Source: Cornus controversa
Lineage: Eukaryota > Streptophyta > Magnoliopsida > Cornales > Cornaceae
Reading direction: 5' to 3'
Assembly (NCBI GenBank): GCA_026545225.1
Contig: CM048845.1
Coordinates: 30,445,001 to 30,509,000 of the forward strand
DNA: 64,000 nt
Below are positions 34,724 to 47,026 of the stretch, piece after piece; position 1 is the first letter of the stretch; each line of letters opens with the position of its first letter. The notes beneath the pieces were generated by a model that saw only the letters and a list, made by a program, of their open reading frames with translations, made no database searches and had not been told where the DNA came from. Made by a program: the position numbers and the translations under genes.

Positions 34724-37130
34724 GACTTTTTCTATCTTCCTTTTAACATTGGAAATGGTCATAACTTGCCAGTATCCAACACATGACTTTCTTTCCTTAA
34801 CCATCATGGTCCTGGTTATCACATCATGCACTTCACTCTATGTTCTACAAAATTTTGAACAGTTGGTGCACTTCAACTGATATCCATATCTCTCTAAAAT
34901 TGTAGTACAATCACGACATTGTAACTACCACGACCACAATTATCTCCCAATCTAAGTTCAAGAAGATAAAACTACAACCAATTCATTTTCCAATCAACCC
35001 ACTTTCTAGTAATTCATCCTCCTTGAATTAAAATTTCCAATTTCTCATACTAGACAATACCATGTCCACAACCCAACTTACATATCTCACACGTGGCCTA
35101 GACCAACTTTTCCTAAGGATTATTAACTCAATCCTTAACTAGTTAGATCACATTCCCAAAATGTATGGAATCATTACTCTCTTAGTCTCTTAACTGATCT
35201 GTGGATCTTCTCATTCTCACTAGTACCATAAGGTACGGTTCATAAGAAAACAAGTCTGCAAAATTTTCTACTGCTCCCATATCACTTTTTTTCCTCGGTT
35301 AACAACTAACCAAGACAAATCCAACGATATTCTCATCATCACTTCACATGACATTTAACCTAGTCATGTCTAAAAAATGGAATCAAATCCCATATGTCAA
35401 TCCAAACTCAATCTCTCAAGGTCTCACTACCCATGATGATACATCTATAGACTAAACTGTCTCTCATGGTGAAAATCTCACCTCAACAAGCGTGTCAATA
35501 GATAAGGCTACGTCTCAATGATAGCAACCACACCCTTAGGTGTGTCAAATGGCTAAACAGCCCCTCAATGAAGATCACTAAATCCAGGATTGCGCCCACA
35601 GATAAGACTGCATCTATAGTGACGACAACCAACCACGAATGTGACAATAGACAAGGCCGTGTCCAGGGTCACCATCATCTGTGTCAATAGACAACACTGC
35701 ATCTAAATGACAATGATTAGGTCAATAGACAAGACTGCATCCATACAACTCCAATCCTCAATTGGTGTGTCAATAGATAAAATTGCATCTAATTGACAAC
35801 ACCATCTACAAATGTGACATGGACAAGACTGCGTCCAGGGTCACCATCATCTGTGTCAATAGATAAGACTATGTCTAAATGACAATGATTGGGTCGATAG
35901 ACAAGACTGCGTCCATACAACTCCAATCCTCAATTGGTGTGCCAATAGACAAGACTGCGTCTAATTGACAACACCACTCAAATGGGACAATGGGCAAGAC
36001 TATGCCTAGAGTCACCACTACCTTGTCAATATACAAAATTATGCCTAATTGACAAATGTCTCAACAATGGATGGGTCAATAGACAAAACTGCGTCCACAT
36101 AAGACCGATCCTCCAACTGATGTGTTAGTAGAAAAAACTGCGTCTCAATGACAGCACCACAATCATCATCCCAAAGTCTGTAACCTTCCAAGAATCTCAC
36201 ATGTTCCCTCAAGTACTCTATCATGTACAGGAACTCACAACCCCAAGAGCGGTTTAAACTAACCTACTCTTGTCATCACAATCTCATTTATACCCCCATT
36301 TATGAGTAAAACTCCCTATACTCACAACATTTGAATTTCATTTCCTTATCCGCCAATACTCATTGAATCAATTCCACAATCACTTGGACCTGACACATTG
36401 TAAGAGGAGTACTAATTGAATAGAAATGGCTGGCCAGGCCGTTTCTTCTTTCTGGTCCAACCCCGACAACATATCGTTCTTGTCCCTCTTACTCTCAATC
36501 CCAACTGTCCATTCTGGCATAAGGCTAATGGACTACATATATTAAGTCTTTAATATATACAAGGACTAATATATCTAACTCTAATCCATTCTAAAAAATC
36601 TCTATATGAAAAACATCAAAATATCTCAACCCTTTTCCACTTGCCCTAGGTTCATACAACCTGAGTCTAGTATAACTCACAAAGCTCAAGTCTCATGAAT
36701 CAAGTTATTTCAAACCTTAGTTTGACTCATCAAATCCTAAAAACTACGATACTGAAATCAGATTCGCAACATACATTAAAACATTCTAGATACAACGCAT
36801 GTTACAATGACTATGCTTAAATCAAAAGCATGTTTTTCAAATATATACAACTCATCATGCTTTATCAATCTCATAACATAACTCACACATTATAACTCAT
36901 GATATGCAACTTAGTACACTTACATAAATCATTGTTATAACTCATAAATCAGAGATCACTGACATACCTCAATCACTGTGGATCAGTCCTCTAATACTTG
37001 GACTACTGTCTTGAACCACTAGGAAGGTTCCTCGTATTTGCTCGCAAAACCTGAGCAGACTACACTGGCGGGGGTGGTGGTATTGCCATTGAGTCAAGTT
37101 GACTCGTCAAAAACTGATCAGTGCAGTTAA
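34724..37130 (-). mobile_element. element B internal region downstream of gag, degraded
   Basis: Read on the minus strand, the region past the zinc knuckles should hold pol. No protease, reverse transcriptase or integrase motif is visible in any frame, and no open frame of note exists. Much of it is taken up by the repeat array at 35440-36165. Confidence 0.55.
35440..36165. repeat. minisatellite of AGACAAGACTGCGTC words
   Basis: About 16 copies of a core like AATAGACAAGACTGCGTCTA, spaced roughly 35-50 bp apart. A higher-order duplication (~170-180 bp) is visible when 35668-35840 is compared with 35848-36000. The spacers contain ACCATCATCTGTGTC and CAATCCTCAATTGGTGTG. It interrupts the zone where B's pol should be. 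It is not in an open frame. Confidence 0.75.
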
Positions 37131-37974
37131 GAGACTCCGTTCTATCCCGTGCACCCTGTCCTTGAGGACAATTCACTTTCATATGACCAGTCTGATGACA
37201 ACAGTAACAAATCTGTCTATCTACCAGTGCCAAATGTATGCGGGGACACTCAGACCTATAGTGACCCGGCTGCTAACAATGATGACACACTCTCCTTGAT
37301 CCGATCGACCGTACTGACATAGAAGTCGTAGGCACTGAATGTATCATCTATGGTCCCACTGATGCTACCGATTAATAAGGACCACTTTTCTGCTTCTTCT
37401 TTGGCTGACTCTTAGAAGAAACACGCATTTCCTCATCTTGTATCCTCTGATTGTCATTACCAAGCTCTTCTACTATTAGTGCTCTTTCCACCACTGCAGC
37501 ATAACTTGTCAATCCCACAATTCTAACTCTATCTCACAAATAGGGTCGGAGACCTCTTATGAACTGTTTGACCTTCAACTCTTCCGTTGGAATCATTTCT
37601 TTCACAAATTGAGCCAAATAGGTAAATCTACTCTCATACTCAATTACTGTTATTGTTTCTTGAGTCAAGTTGAAGAAATCTCTCCTCATACTATCCTTCA
37701 CCATTACCGAGAAATACTTCTCAAAGAATAATGCTTCAAACATATTCCAGTTCATCACTTTAATATCATGACGGTTCCCAATGGATTTCCACCAATGCTT
37801 GGCCTCACCCTTAAGATAATGGGCGGTCACTTTCACATTCAAGTTCTCCTCTACCTCAAGTGCGGTAAGGAGTTCGACCATCTTATCTATCCAATTCTCA
37901 CCCACCATAGGGTCAAACCCTCCGATATGTGATGGTGGATTATGCTTCCTGATATGCCCCAATGTCAACATCAT
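37130..37974 (-). pseudogene. gag of element B (capsid plus two zinc knuckles), damaged
   Basis: Gag forms the particle core of the retrotransposon. The open part 37534-37974 (146 codons) has the retrotransposon gag domain, with KGEAKHWW, FEALFFEKYF and EYESRFTYLAQF motifs and the FIRGLRPYL end. Further along the minus strand, two CX2CX4HX4C zinc knuckles are readable near 37250-37290 (with a stop inside) and 37175-37215. The intervening frame is broken. Between this gag and the 5' LTR lies the double TRIM. Confidence 0.8.
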
Positions 37975-38242
37975 CCTACTAGGAGCTGCTCCAGGTCAAG
38001 CCTGAGTCTCCTCTTGTGCTTCCCTAGCTATTTGCCACATGGTCGCAACCATGTCAAGCATAAATTATCCTCCACTCATAGGGACTGTATCTACCCCTTC
38101 GTGAATTCTCCGTGGTGGCATCTTGCAATATAGACAACAAGAAGGCACTTAAATCTCAAACTAAGTCATCCAAGACCACATGGTTATTCTAAACATGTAA
38201 ACATTAAATCATATTCCATATGACACTACACAAGTTATATAT

Positions 38243-39327
38243 TATAATACCCCGCTCCAACACATGGTATGATATTGTCCGCTTTGGGCCTAAACCCGCA
38301 CGGTTTTGCTCTTGGGTTTTACCCCAAAAGGCCTCATACCATTTGAAGAGAACATACTACATATAAGCATATCTCCTTTTCCACACCCAGGCGATGTGGG
38401 ATTGAGCACCCTGTACCCTGTCAGTGTGGTAGCTCAACCTAGTGTTTGTCTTCGCACCCGCCCACTCACACCCGTCCACAAGGGTTACTATAATCCACCC
38501 CCCTACGAGGCCCAACGTCCTCGTCGGCACATTTCTGGCTGAGTTCAGGCTCTGATACCAACCGTAATACCCTGCTCCAACACCGCTTTGGGCCTGAACC
38601 CGCACGGTTTTGCTCTTGGGTTTTACCCCAAAAGGCCTCATACCATTTGAAGAGAACATACTACATATAAGCACATCCCCTTTTTCACAGCCAGGCGATG
38701 TGGGATTGAGCACCCTGTACCCTGTTAGTGTGGTAGCTCAGCCCAGTGTCTATCTTCGTACCTGCTCACTCAAGGCGGGTGTGAGTGGGCGGGTGCAAAG
38801 ACAGACACTGGGTTGAGCTACCACACTGACAGGGTACAGGGTGCTTAATCCCATATCGCTTGGGTGTGAAAAAGGTGATGTGCTTATATGTAGTATGTTC
38901 TCTTCAAATAGTATGAGGCCTTTTGGGGTAAAACCCAAGAGTAAAACCGTGCGGGTTCAGGCCCATAGTGGACAATATCATACCATGTGTTGGAGTGGGG
39001 TATTACAGTTGGTATCAGAGCCTAAACTCAGCCGGAAGTGTGCCGACGAGGACGTCAGGCCTCGTAGGGGGGTGGATTGTAGTAACCCTTGTGGACAGGT
39101 GTGAGTGAGCAGGTGCAAAGACAGACACTGGGCTAAGCTACCACACTGATAGGGTACAGGGTGTTCAATCCCACATCACCTGGGTGTGGAAAAGGGGATG
39201 TGCTTATATGTAGTATGTTCTCTTCAAATGGTATGAAGCCTTTTGAGGTAAAACCCAAGAGCAAAACCGTGCGAGCTTAGACCCAAAGTGGACAATATCA
39301 TACCATGTGTTGGAACGGGGTATTACA
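38243..39327. mobile_element. head-to-head double TRIM with TATAT target duplication
   Basis: Two miniature LTR elements face away from a shared centre near 38772-38776. Minus-strand unit: 3' LTR 38243-38492, 70-bp interior 38493-38562 with PBS complement at 38549-38560, 5' LTR 38563-38771. Plus-strand unit: 5' LTR 38777-39007, 70-bp interior 39008-39077 with PBS TGGTATCAGAGC at 39010-39021 and a GGGGGGTGGA purine tract, 3' LTR 39078-39327. The complete LTR is 250 bp (TGTAGTAACCC to GTATTACA). Both central LTRs have lost their first 20-30 bases, and the right LTR of the minus unit also lacks about 19 internal bases. TATAT flanks both outer ends (38238-38242, 39328-39332). No protein is encoded. 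Confidence 0.88.
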
Positions 39328-39655
39328 TATATCCAATACAAATATCAAGTAAAAGTCTTTAACCTCAAACAAACATACATCAAATGCTCACTCTTTGTCT
39401 AAGGTAATCAAGCCTATGGCTCTAATAAGCCCTACATCCATACAAAATTCTAATCTAACACGTGATTGGACCTCACCCATCATCTTTAGGTTTTTGAACC
39501 TAATGTTTCTATCCTCAAATCCATTCAACACCAAAATGTTGTTCAACCTTTTTTCGTCGTCCCTAGGTATTCCCACCTAGTGCTCTAATTGATCTAATCC
39601 TCACAAATCCATAGGTGATCTGACCACTACCCGTCGTCCCTATGTATTCTGACCT

Positions 39656-39670
39656 AGATCTCTGATACCG
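39656..39670 (-). other. primer-binding site of element B
   Basis: GATCTCTGATACCG on the plus strand is the complement of CGGTATCAGAGATC, close to the initiator-Met site TGGTATCAGAGC. It lies three bases from the LTR end at 39674. Leader sequence further left (39400-39655) has decayed tandem modules like those at 22480-22772. Confidence 0.7.
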
Positions 39671-39673
39671 TGT

Positions 39674-42346
39674 TGTCACGCCCCGATTCCCATCTCTTAG
39701 AAATCAGAGGTGACTTAAGCTAATCATCCACACCCTAATCACCATCATTCTTTGATATCATGCTTTGATACCAAGCTGTCACGTTCTGGTTTCCACCCTC
39801 CAGATATCAAGGGTGACTCGATTGTCACTCACAGAATCACCTTATCAATCACTAATGAACTCTCCATAATCTAAATTACTACAGAAGCTTAACTCTTTTC
39901 TTGCATAAGAATGTGCTAACTCAACCTTAACCATAACAAACCCCAAAGGGCCCCACACCAAGCCACGATAACATAACTCCTAAGTTTCCAGAGGTTAAAT
40001 CCCTATGTGACTAGAACTTGGAGTTGAAACCCTCACCATTGGATAGAGGATTTCAAAATACTCAATTTCAAAAAAAGAATCACTCGATTCAGGTTTGAAA
40101 CGACCAAGTTATGCCTATTTCAAGATTTTGAAAATCTGCATCAGTCGACTTATAGGCATCAGTCGACTTATCAAGTGCATTAGTCAACTAATTTGCTGCT
40201 CTAAAATGCTCTGTCAATGTTAGTGGACTTATAAAAAGCAACCAGTCGACTAATTCGACCTGGAAACCCATTTTTACACCTTTTTGTCCAAAATTCACCC
40301 CAAGACTCACATATAAACCTTTCCAACACATAAAACACATCCAACAATATTCAAATCATCTCAAAATGCTATATCATCACACACATTCATCATATCACAC
40401 TTTTGAATCATATGAACCCACAATCCTCATGCATTTTTCCATAAACATCTACATAGTCCTTTAGAAATCCATAATGTATATACCCCAAACTCATTACTTA
40501 TACATATGAGATCCAAATAAAATATACAAGTTACATATATGGTAATGTAACTACAATGTCTATATAGTCCTCATGCCACATGCCGGCATGGAAAGAAAAA
40601 CATACATAATTCACACATAGTATGTCCAAAATGCATCAGGTGCTCCAAGTGACTAGTTAAGTCTTTTCCGTCCATCCTCGATGCCATACCTGTAAAAAAT
40701 GTTGGGGGGAGCGGGGTGAGCACCACTGCTGCTCAGTAGAGATGACCAAACCCACCTAAGCATCAACTCAACGCCGACCTACATGATATGCAGCATGTCA
40801 TCCCTACACTACATGGCATACTCGAACACTCATGTTATCAATAAAGCAACAATGTAACAAACATCAAATACACACTCAACCATACATGAGCCTGAAACAA
40901 CACAGTATGCCCAGCAATTTCACAAACCACAATCTTAATATGAATTCACAATTCATGAACCAACTCAACCTAACCCCAAGTATTCAACTCCATAAATTCC
41001 CTAATTGTCATAACCGCAATCCTTTCAACCTCATAACCCAAGATTTTTACAACCATCAAGATTATCACATGTTGACACCCGTCAACCTCAAGATTGTCAT
41101 ACGGTTCTTCTTCAATTGAAAACCACCAATTAAAGGAGAGGAGTTCATTTTCCGCCACTTGAAATCATTAGCTCATCACACCTTCCGTGTGCATCATTTC
41201 TCATAATCCAACTTCCTTAATTCTCATTTTATTTCCAACAACCATTCCACTTTCCACCAAGAGTAACCTATGCTAAACAATCACAACACACACATAATAT
41301 TGCATGCATTTTCACCAACAACAATCACCAAATGCATTAACATGGAAAATCACTCTTTTGATGTATTTTTCACATATGGCATTTAAGCTCACATAATTCA
41401 AATCATGGTTCAAGGTAAGCCTATTGAACCTCATATTTTTCAACCAATAATTATAACATATGAAAACATCATTGAGTTATAAATAACATGTCAGGTACAC
41501 ATTCATTCATGTATAATGCTTATACAAATCACATACATCATGTATTTCACATATAGGTGGCACAAAACTCACATTTAACATGCATAGACCAACATGCTTC
41601 TCATACATCATAAACATTACATGAAGAACACTCTAAACATGCATATATATATAAGATAAAATCTCATACATGACCTTTGTCCCTCTAACTCCTACTATCA
41701 CATCCATATATCACACAAACCCTAGAGAATCAATGAAAAGGGAGGAGAAGACACCCCTACCTCAAATCTTAAGCTTGGAAATCTAACTTTGAAAATCCTA
41801 GCTTTTTTAACTTCACGAAATGTGGACTTTGTTTGGTTCAAACCGAAGCCCTTAACGCCTTCTACACACTTTCCTTCTTCGGGATTTTCTAAATCACACT
41901 CCAACTTGTCCAAAATCTAGAGAGAAGGGAGAGAGATGAAGTGGAAGCTTTAGAGAGAGAAAGATCCGTAAAATGATATATCTCAGACTCTTTTTGATAT
42001 TTATCTCAACCCTAGGGGCGCGAAATGACTATTTTACCCCCGGGCCACTTAATGTACCTTCCCGACCTCGGAATAAATATTTCGTTTAATCCATTCCCCA
42101 AAATAAATATTTTTGAGAATTTTCGGATTTTCGGGCCCACTTAATTCACATCCCGGGCTCCAATTTGATGAAAAAGTCAAACTTTTCTAAAAGTTTTGAA
42201 AACTTCCAAAAACCTCATATCATGTTTTCAAACATGTTTACCACTCTCGAAACATCCAAAACATCATTTAAAATGCTTTTATAACGAAAATTATTTCAAA
42301 ATTTTTTTTTTTTTAAAATCGGTCAAATTTAGTTCCGGTCTCTACA
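39674..42346 (-). mobile_element. 5' LTR of element B, 2.67 kb
   Basis: Minus-strand start TGTAGAGACCGGAACTAAAT at 42346, end GGGGCGTGACA at 39674, next to the PBS. It matches 16730-18985 over its U5-side ~2.26 kb. An unusual feature is a second LTR-end-plus-PBS-like pair inside it: 39761-39776 reads TGCTTTGATACCAAGC (complement GCTTGGTATCAAAGCA), followed by a second TGTCACG at 39777. The same doubling is present at 16815-16838, so it is older than the insertion. Confidence 0.85.
40142..40260. repeat. cluster of AGTCGACT dyad words in the B LTR (right copy)
   Basis: Counterpart of 17196-17316, about 468 bp from the U5 end. Some words have decayed (TAGTCAACTA, TAGTGGACTT), while others remain perfect (CAGTCGACT). 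Confidence 0.8.
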
Positions 42347-42659
42347 TTCATAGTGTTCTTAAAACTATGCTCGTGTACTATGACTTAATTATATTCTTAC
42401 TAGAGAGAGACGCACAATGCTTGTGCTTCTTGTTATATTGTACATTTCCTTCCTGTTTGTTCAGTTATTCCCCATTCTTGTGTCAGTTAACTCATAATCA
42501 TCTTTCTTGTTTTCAAGTGGCAAAAGGAAACAAAGCTACAGACCAAATAATCAAAAAATATTTTGGCAGAAAATAATGGTATAGATATAATATAGCATAG
42601 GTTAGAGAGTGGTACACAGTAAGAACATGCTCCTTAGCTCGTAATATAGCTTCTTCTAT
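42347..42659. other. intergenic DNA between element B and the NLR remnant
   Basis: No gene recognised. This is the right flank of the B insertion, so it should be the original continuation of the sequence that ends at 16729. Confidence 0.5.
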
Positions 42660-43540
42660 GCACTCACTTTAGAAGTCAAGACAAAGCTCATCCCAAACTC
42701 TGAGGCCTATATTTGTCTCTGAACAAGTAGGGCCAGTTTATTTTGAAAAATAACTTCAGTATGTTCGAAGAGATGGTCGATAAGGCTAAGGAAATCTGTC
42801 ATGTATTTGCCGACCTCACAGAAGCGGTCAAACTTCTCTAGACAAAGGCAATAAAGATCTACAAGAATGGATTGAGTGTCACATGGCTTAATTCTCTCAT
42901 AACTCATGAATTCTATCTCCTCCTCAGTTTGTCCGAAAAGATTGTTGACCTGGCTAAGAAAATTTTCATAGCTTTGATGGTGTCATAGAAGATAGCAAGC
43001 CAATCACAGAGATTAAGCAGAAGGGATTGAGACTGGTTTGAGTCTCTAATACTGATCAAATCCGTCAAGGGTTTGGCATTGTCACGAAAGACATTGACTC
43101 TATTAAGAGAAAGGTGATGCAGATTTATGAGAAGAAGATGTATGGCATTGGTGTTTTGTAAGTTAGAAAGTCTTTCCATTGGGCTTTGTCAAAACCCACT
43201 GGCTCTATCATCAAGGAAGAGATCATAGTGGGCTTTGATGATGAAATCATTTTCTTTCTTTTTCTGCTGTAAATCAATATTGTCAATTGGTTGTCTCATA
43301 ACATGAAAGGACTCCCTTTTGTGTTGGCCTAACATCCCGGAAGATGCATAAATTCTAGCAAAAAAGAATCGCAGTAATCCGCAAGAGTTCATGATAAGAG
43401 ATTTACAGCAATGCCTCATGAAACAGAGGTCGGTGTGAAACAGACCATTTTTGCACTTCATTTTCCTCAGAAATGTAACTCGAGATAGGTGATGTGAAAG
43501 ATATTACCTAGATGGAGAAGGATCATTGCAAAGATAAGGT
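42660..43540 (+). pseudogene. second R1-like NLR remnant, CC part fused to 3' UTR
   Basis: From about 42760 to 43250 the plus strand encodes, with many stops, the same segment as 13330-13910 of the first pseudogene: the KAKEI and TKAIKIYK helices, then VMQIYEKKMYGIG and IIVGFDDE. Immediately after FDDE (near 43245) the sequence jumps to the 3' UTR block found at about 16195-16600 of the first copy. The whole NB-ARC and LRR (about 2.3 kb) is absent. A direct repeat (TCAAGACAAAGCTCATCCCA) at 42675 and 43557 brackets the remnant. It encodes no functional product. Confidence 0.8.
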
Positions 43541-43774
43541 GGATTAGAAGATGAGTCAAGACAAAGCTCATCCCAAAGTCTCAGGCTATACTCGAAACAT
43601 TTTTTCAACTCTGAACGAGTAGGAAAATCCTTCTTTCATCAGGGTAAATTTAAGGAGAGTAGTGCAAAAGTTTACAATTGCTAGCAGGTGAATAGAGGCA
43701 AGAATCGTGTATCCACTTGACAGTTTCAATTAATATAGAATTGGCAGAAGGCCTTAATGTCCTATTGCTAAAAA

Positions 43775-45506
43775 TGTAAGGGCCAGAATTATTTTGACCG
43801 GTTCTGGTTAATTTTGACCGAATTTATTTTTTTCGAATAAGTTAAATTCGGAACAAAGGTGGATATATATACATGGAATTATATATTTATAAAGAGATGG
43901 AGAAGATTTTGTACGTGGAATTATAGTAATGCCGGAGGATATGTGTATATATATATATAGGGGATATATTTATATTAAATTATAAATATATCTATTAAGT
44001 ACCTACATTATTTTATATACACATAAAATTGTGTATATGTATGGACTTATATGCAATTATGAAGAAAGGTGGGTGCACATACATGATTACAAGTATATGT
44101 GTATATGTGGTGTATAATGAAGCAAGAAAAGAAGATAAGAAATGAGAGGAGGAGAAGGGATCTACCGAAAAGAGAGAAAAGAAGAAAGAAAGGAAAAGAA
44201 TAGAAAAGAAAAAGAGAAAAGAAAGAGAAAAGAAGAAAAAGAAGAAAGAAAAGAAAAGGGGAAGAAAAGAAGAGAAGGGTGAGATCGGGGAGAGAGAGAG
44301 AAGCCGAGATCGGAAGAAATCGAGAGAGAATCGGGAGAAGAGGAAAGGAGGAAGAAAGAGGAGGTGGCTCGGGGTGGCTCACGGTTGGGCCTTGCCTGGG
44401 CGCTGGTGGAGGTGGTGCTCCGGCAGTGGCTGGAGCGGCGATTGAAGGCAGCAGCGACAGGGGTTTCTGGGTCCATCGGTGAAGGACTCGGTTCACGGCG
44501 GCGGTGGTCGTTCCTGGTAGGGGTTTTGGCTCATGGTGGTGGGCTAGTGATAAGGAGATGGGCCTTCTCGGTGCTTCAGCGAGATCGCACCGAGGGGGGG
44601 TGCGCACGGCTTGATTGGGGCTGTGTTTGGTTCCGTTTTTGGGGTTGTTCGTATTGGGTCAACTGGGTTTCTTGTGTTGTAACTTGGGCTTGGTTTTTGA
44701 ATGAGTTCCACTTGGGTCCTCCTTCGGTAGGATCAGCTCGGCCTATTGGTTGAATCGTTGCATCCGTAGGTGAGTTGATTCGTGTCCAATTTTTGGGGAC
44801 AGTTCGGGTGATCTCTTTTGAGTTTGGTGGTGGCTATTTTTGCGAAGGTTTGAAGGTGCACATGGTGATCTTCTCGGTGTTGGCTTGAGGTGGTCGGCTA
44901 TCACAGGAGGTTGGGTTTTGGTGTGGCGGCTGTGGACGGCAGCGGCCGTGTGGGCTGTTGGAGGTGCTGGATTGGGTTCTTCTATGTGGGTTCGGTGGTG
45001 GCTGGTCTGTGGGTTGTTTCAGTTGGGTTTTTGAATGAATTTCACGGAATGGTGGAGATGGGTTTGGCTGGGGTTGTGGTGATCTTACATTAAGTTTGGT
45101 TAGTGATGAAGCTGGTTGATAGTGGAATTTCGGGTTCGGTTTGGACAGCCTGTTTGGTGGCCGGGTTCAATGGTGTTCGGTGAGATTGGCTTGAATAACT
45201 ATGATGTTCACGGCGGTAGTGGCTGGCCGTGATGGTGCCGATGGGACTGACTGGCTTGGATCGTTGGGTCCGTTGAGGCGAGTTGATTGGGTTAGATTGT
45301 GAGTGAACTCGACAATTGATGTTTGGACTCTGTTTGGCAACAAGATGATGGCTCGATTATGGGCTATTTTGTCTTGGATTTGTAGAGCTTGTGGTGGCTG
45401 ATTTGTGGATTTCCATTGGTTTGGATTGTGGTGGTTTCGGTGGTGATTTTCATGGTTATTGGCGTGGACTTGACACGGGACTTGACGAAACAAGGAAATG
45501 GACAGC
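43775..45506 (+). mobile_element. plus-strand C-like LTR, U3 half
   Basis: It begins TGTAAGGGCCAGAATTATTT, then TA-rich sequence, a purine-rich tract (44160-44370) and a GC-rich block closely matching the complement of 19370-19470 (GCCTTGCCTGGGCGC). It is cut at 45506 by the Athila-like element and probably resumes at 56210. The open frames over the GC-rich block (44364-44753 and neighbours) also appear in the other LTR copies and are not genes. Confidence 0.7.
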
Positions 45507-47026
45507 TGATTCGTGTGCGAGTGTGACTCAAAAATATATCAATTAAAAATTTCCACACTTCGCAATAGAACAAATTCCTTGCAGAATAGGGCTATCGAAA
45601 GGGGTATCGTACCTCAGGGATTATGATCTGATGAGTTGGAATACGGAATTAATTCTAATTAAATTTATAAGAAAAGAATTCTGATTTTTAAACTAAATTA
45701 ATTAAAAAGTAAAACAAAATAAATCAAAGGTAAATAGATAATGAAGATAATATGAGAGAAATCTAGGGTGTTTGACTTCACCACTAACTCCACAATCAAT
45801 GGTCAATTGAATCAACTATAGGGGAATTACATCATGCATAAGTGGTGTCGGTGGCTACAAGCTCACCTTCATCCGTCAAGAAGATAACATATGATTAAGG
45901 CTAAGACATGGACTATCTTCGATTGGCATGGGCCATCTGCCTAACTACTCTAATCTAGGGTGCAGTATGGTTCATCTTCTCTAGGCATAATCCATCAAAG
46001 CTCATAACAATATATTTAGTGATTACCATTGTGTAATAATCTCTCTCATGATCACAGAAAACAAGAGAGATTGAGTTTAATAACAACAACTAAATATCTA
46101 AGACAAGATAAGAAATCATTGAAATTGAATTTACAAGACTTTTATTGCTCAATTCTATAATAAGAATCCTCTAAATTACACAATCTATGCATGTATATAA
46201 AGGTCCCCAATAATTAAAACAATCAAACCATTGATGCTTTGTTAGGGCTACATCAAAACCCTAGTGGATGAACTAGCCGCTCATGGTAGAAGAAGAAGCT
46301 TCAACCGTTGAGGAAGAAGACATCATCTTCATGAATTATGCGTATGACTTTGTTCTCCAATGGCTCTGCGAATATGTTTCTGTTCTCTTCTCAGCCCTCT
46401 CAGACTCTCCAAGCTCTGTTCTCTCTGGCCAATCTCCCCTCAATTCAGCCCCTTATTCTTCACTTTATTCCCCAAGAGAATACACCAAGGTCCTAATCCA
46501 ATTAGGAATAAATTAGGGTTTCCTGCAGCACTAATCAGGTGGGTTTTTTCTGCTGACTTCGGCCCAACTTTTGACCCACTAGAAGTCTGATTTACTGAAT
46601 TTTCGTGTAATACAAAAGTGTGCAGAATCAAATTTCGTTCAACCCTACGGAAAAATAATGTTGATTTGAGGCTCAGAAATAAGACTTCTGGTCCGTTTTC
46701 CAAAACGGGATTAAGACTGTATTATGCGCAGATTTGGGCTTCAGGCCCGAAACCTTCTTAAGCTGCTGTAATTCTCTTGGACCTCTTTCTTGGGCTGAAT
46801 TGAGTTAAAATAAATGGTTGAATGATTCTCCTTGGTGTAGGCTTCATCTAACCATCTTGGATGTCTTCTTTAAAAGCCCAAAAGTTTGGTTTTAACTGAA
46901 ATAATCATTAAGGCCCTGAAAATACAAAAAATACTAAAACAAAGTAAAATTACAAAATAATCTATCACTAAGAGAATAAAATACATAAGTTAAGAGGCTA
47001 GAATGCGTAACATTCAACGCCTATCA

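Larger units (their letters stand above)
16730..42346 (-). mobile_element. element B: nested gypsy LTR retrotransposon complex
   Basis: The outer element reads on the minus strand. Its 5' LTR is 39674-42346 (minus-strand start TGTAGAGACCGG, end CGTGACA), with a PBS-like site at 39656-39670, a leader, gag and zinc knuckles. The matching 3' LTR portion is 16730-18985 at the far left. The flanks ATCAT (16725-16729) and TTCAT (42347-42351) match at four of five positions, consistent with an aged 5-bp target duplication. Everything from 18986 to 34723 belongs to later insertions or rearrangements (element C and what is nested in it). I found no protease, reverse transcriptase or integrase for B, so it is deleted or non-autonomous. 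The long LTRs and initiator-Met PBS suggest a Tekay/Del-type chromovirus, but no chromodomain is visible to prove it. Confidence 0.7.

Noticed and set aside
37099..37299. 66-codon plus-strand frame
   Set aside because: It lies antisense to the gag zinc knuckles of element B.
38243..39327. tRNA or 5S-derived (Cassandra-type) element
   Set aside because: No 5S internal promoter or tRNA cloverleaf is recognisable; LTR, PBS and purine tract explain the structure as a TRIM.
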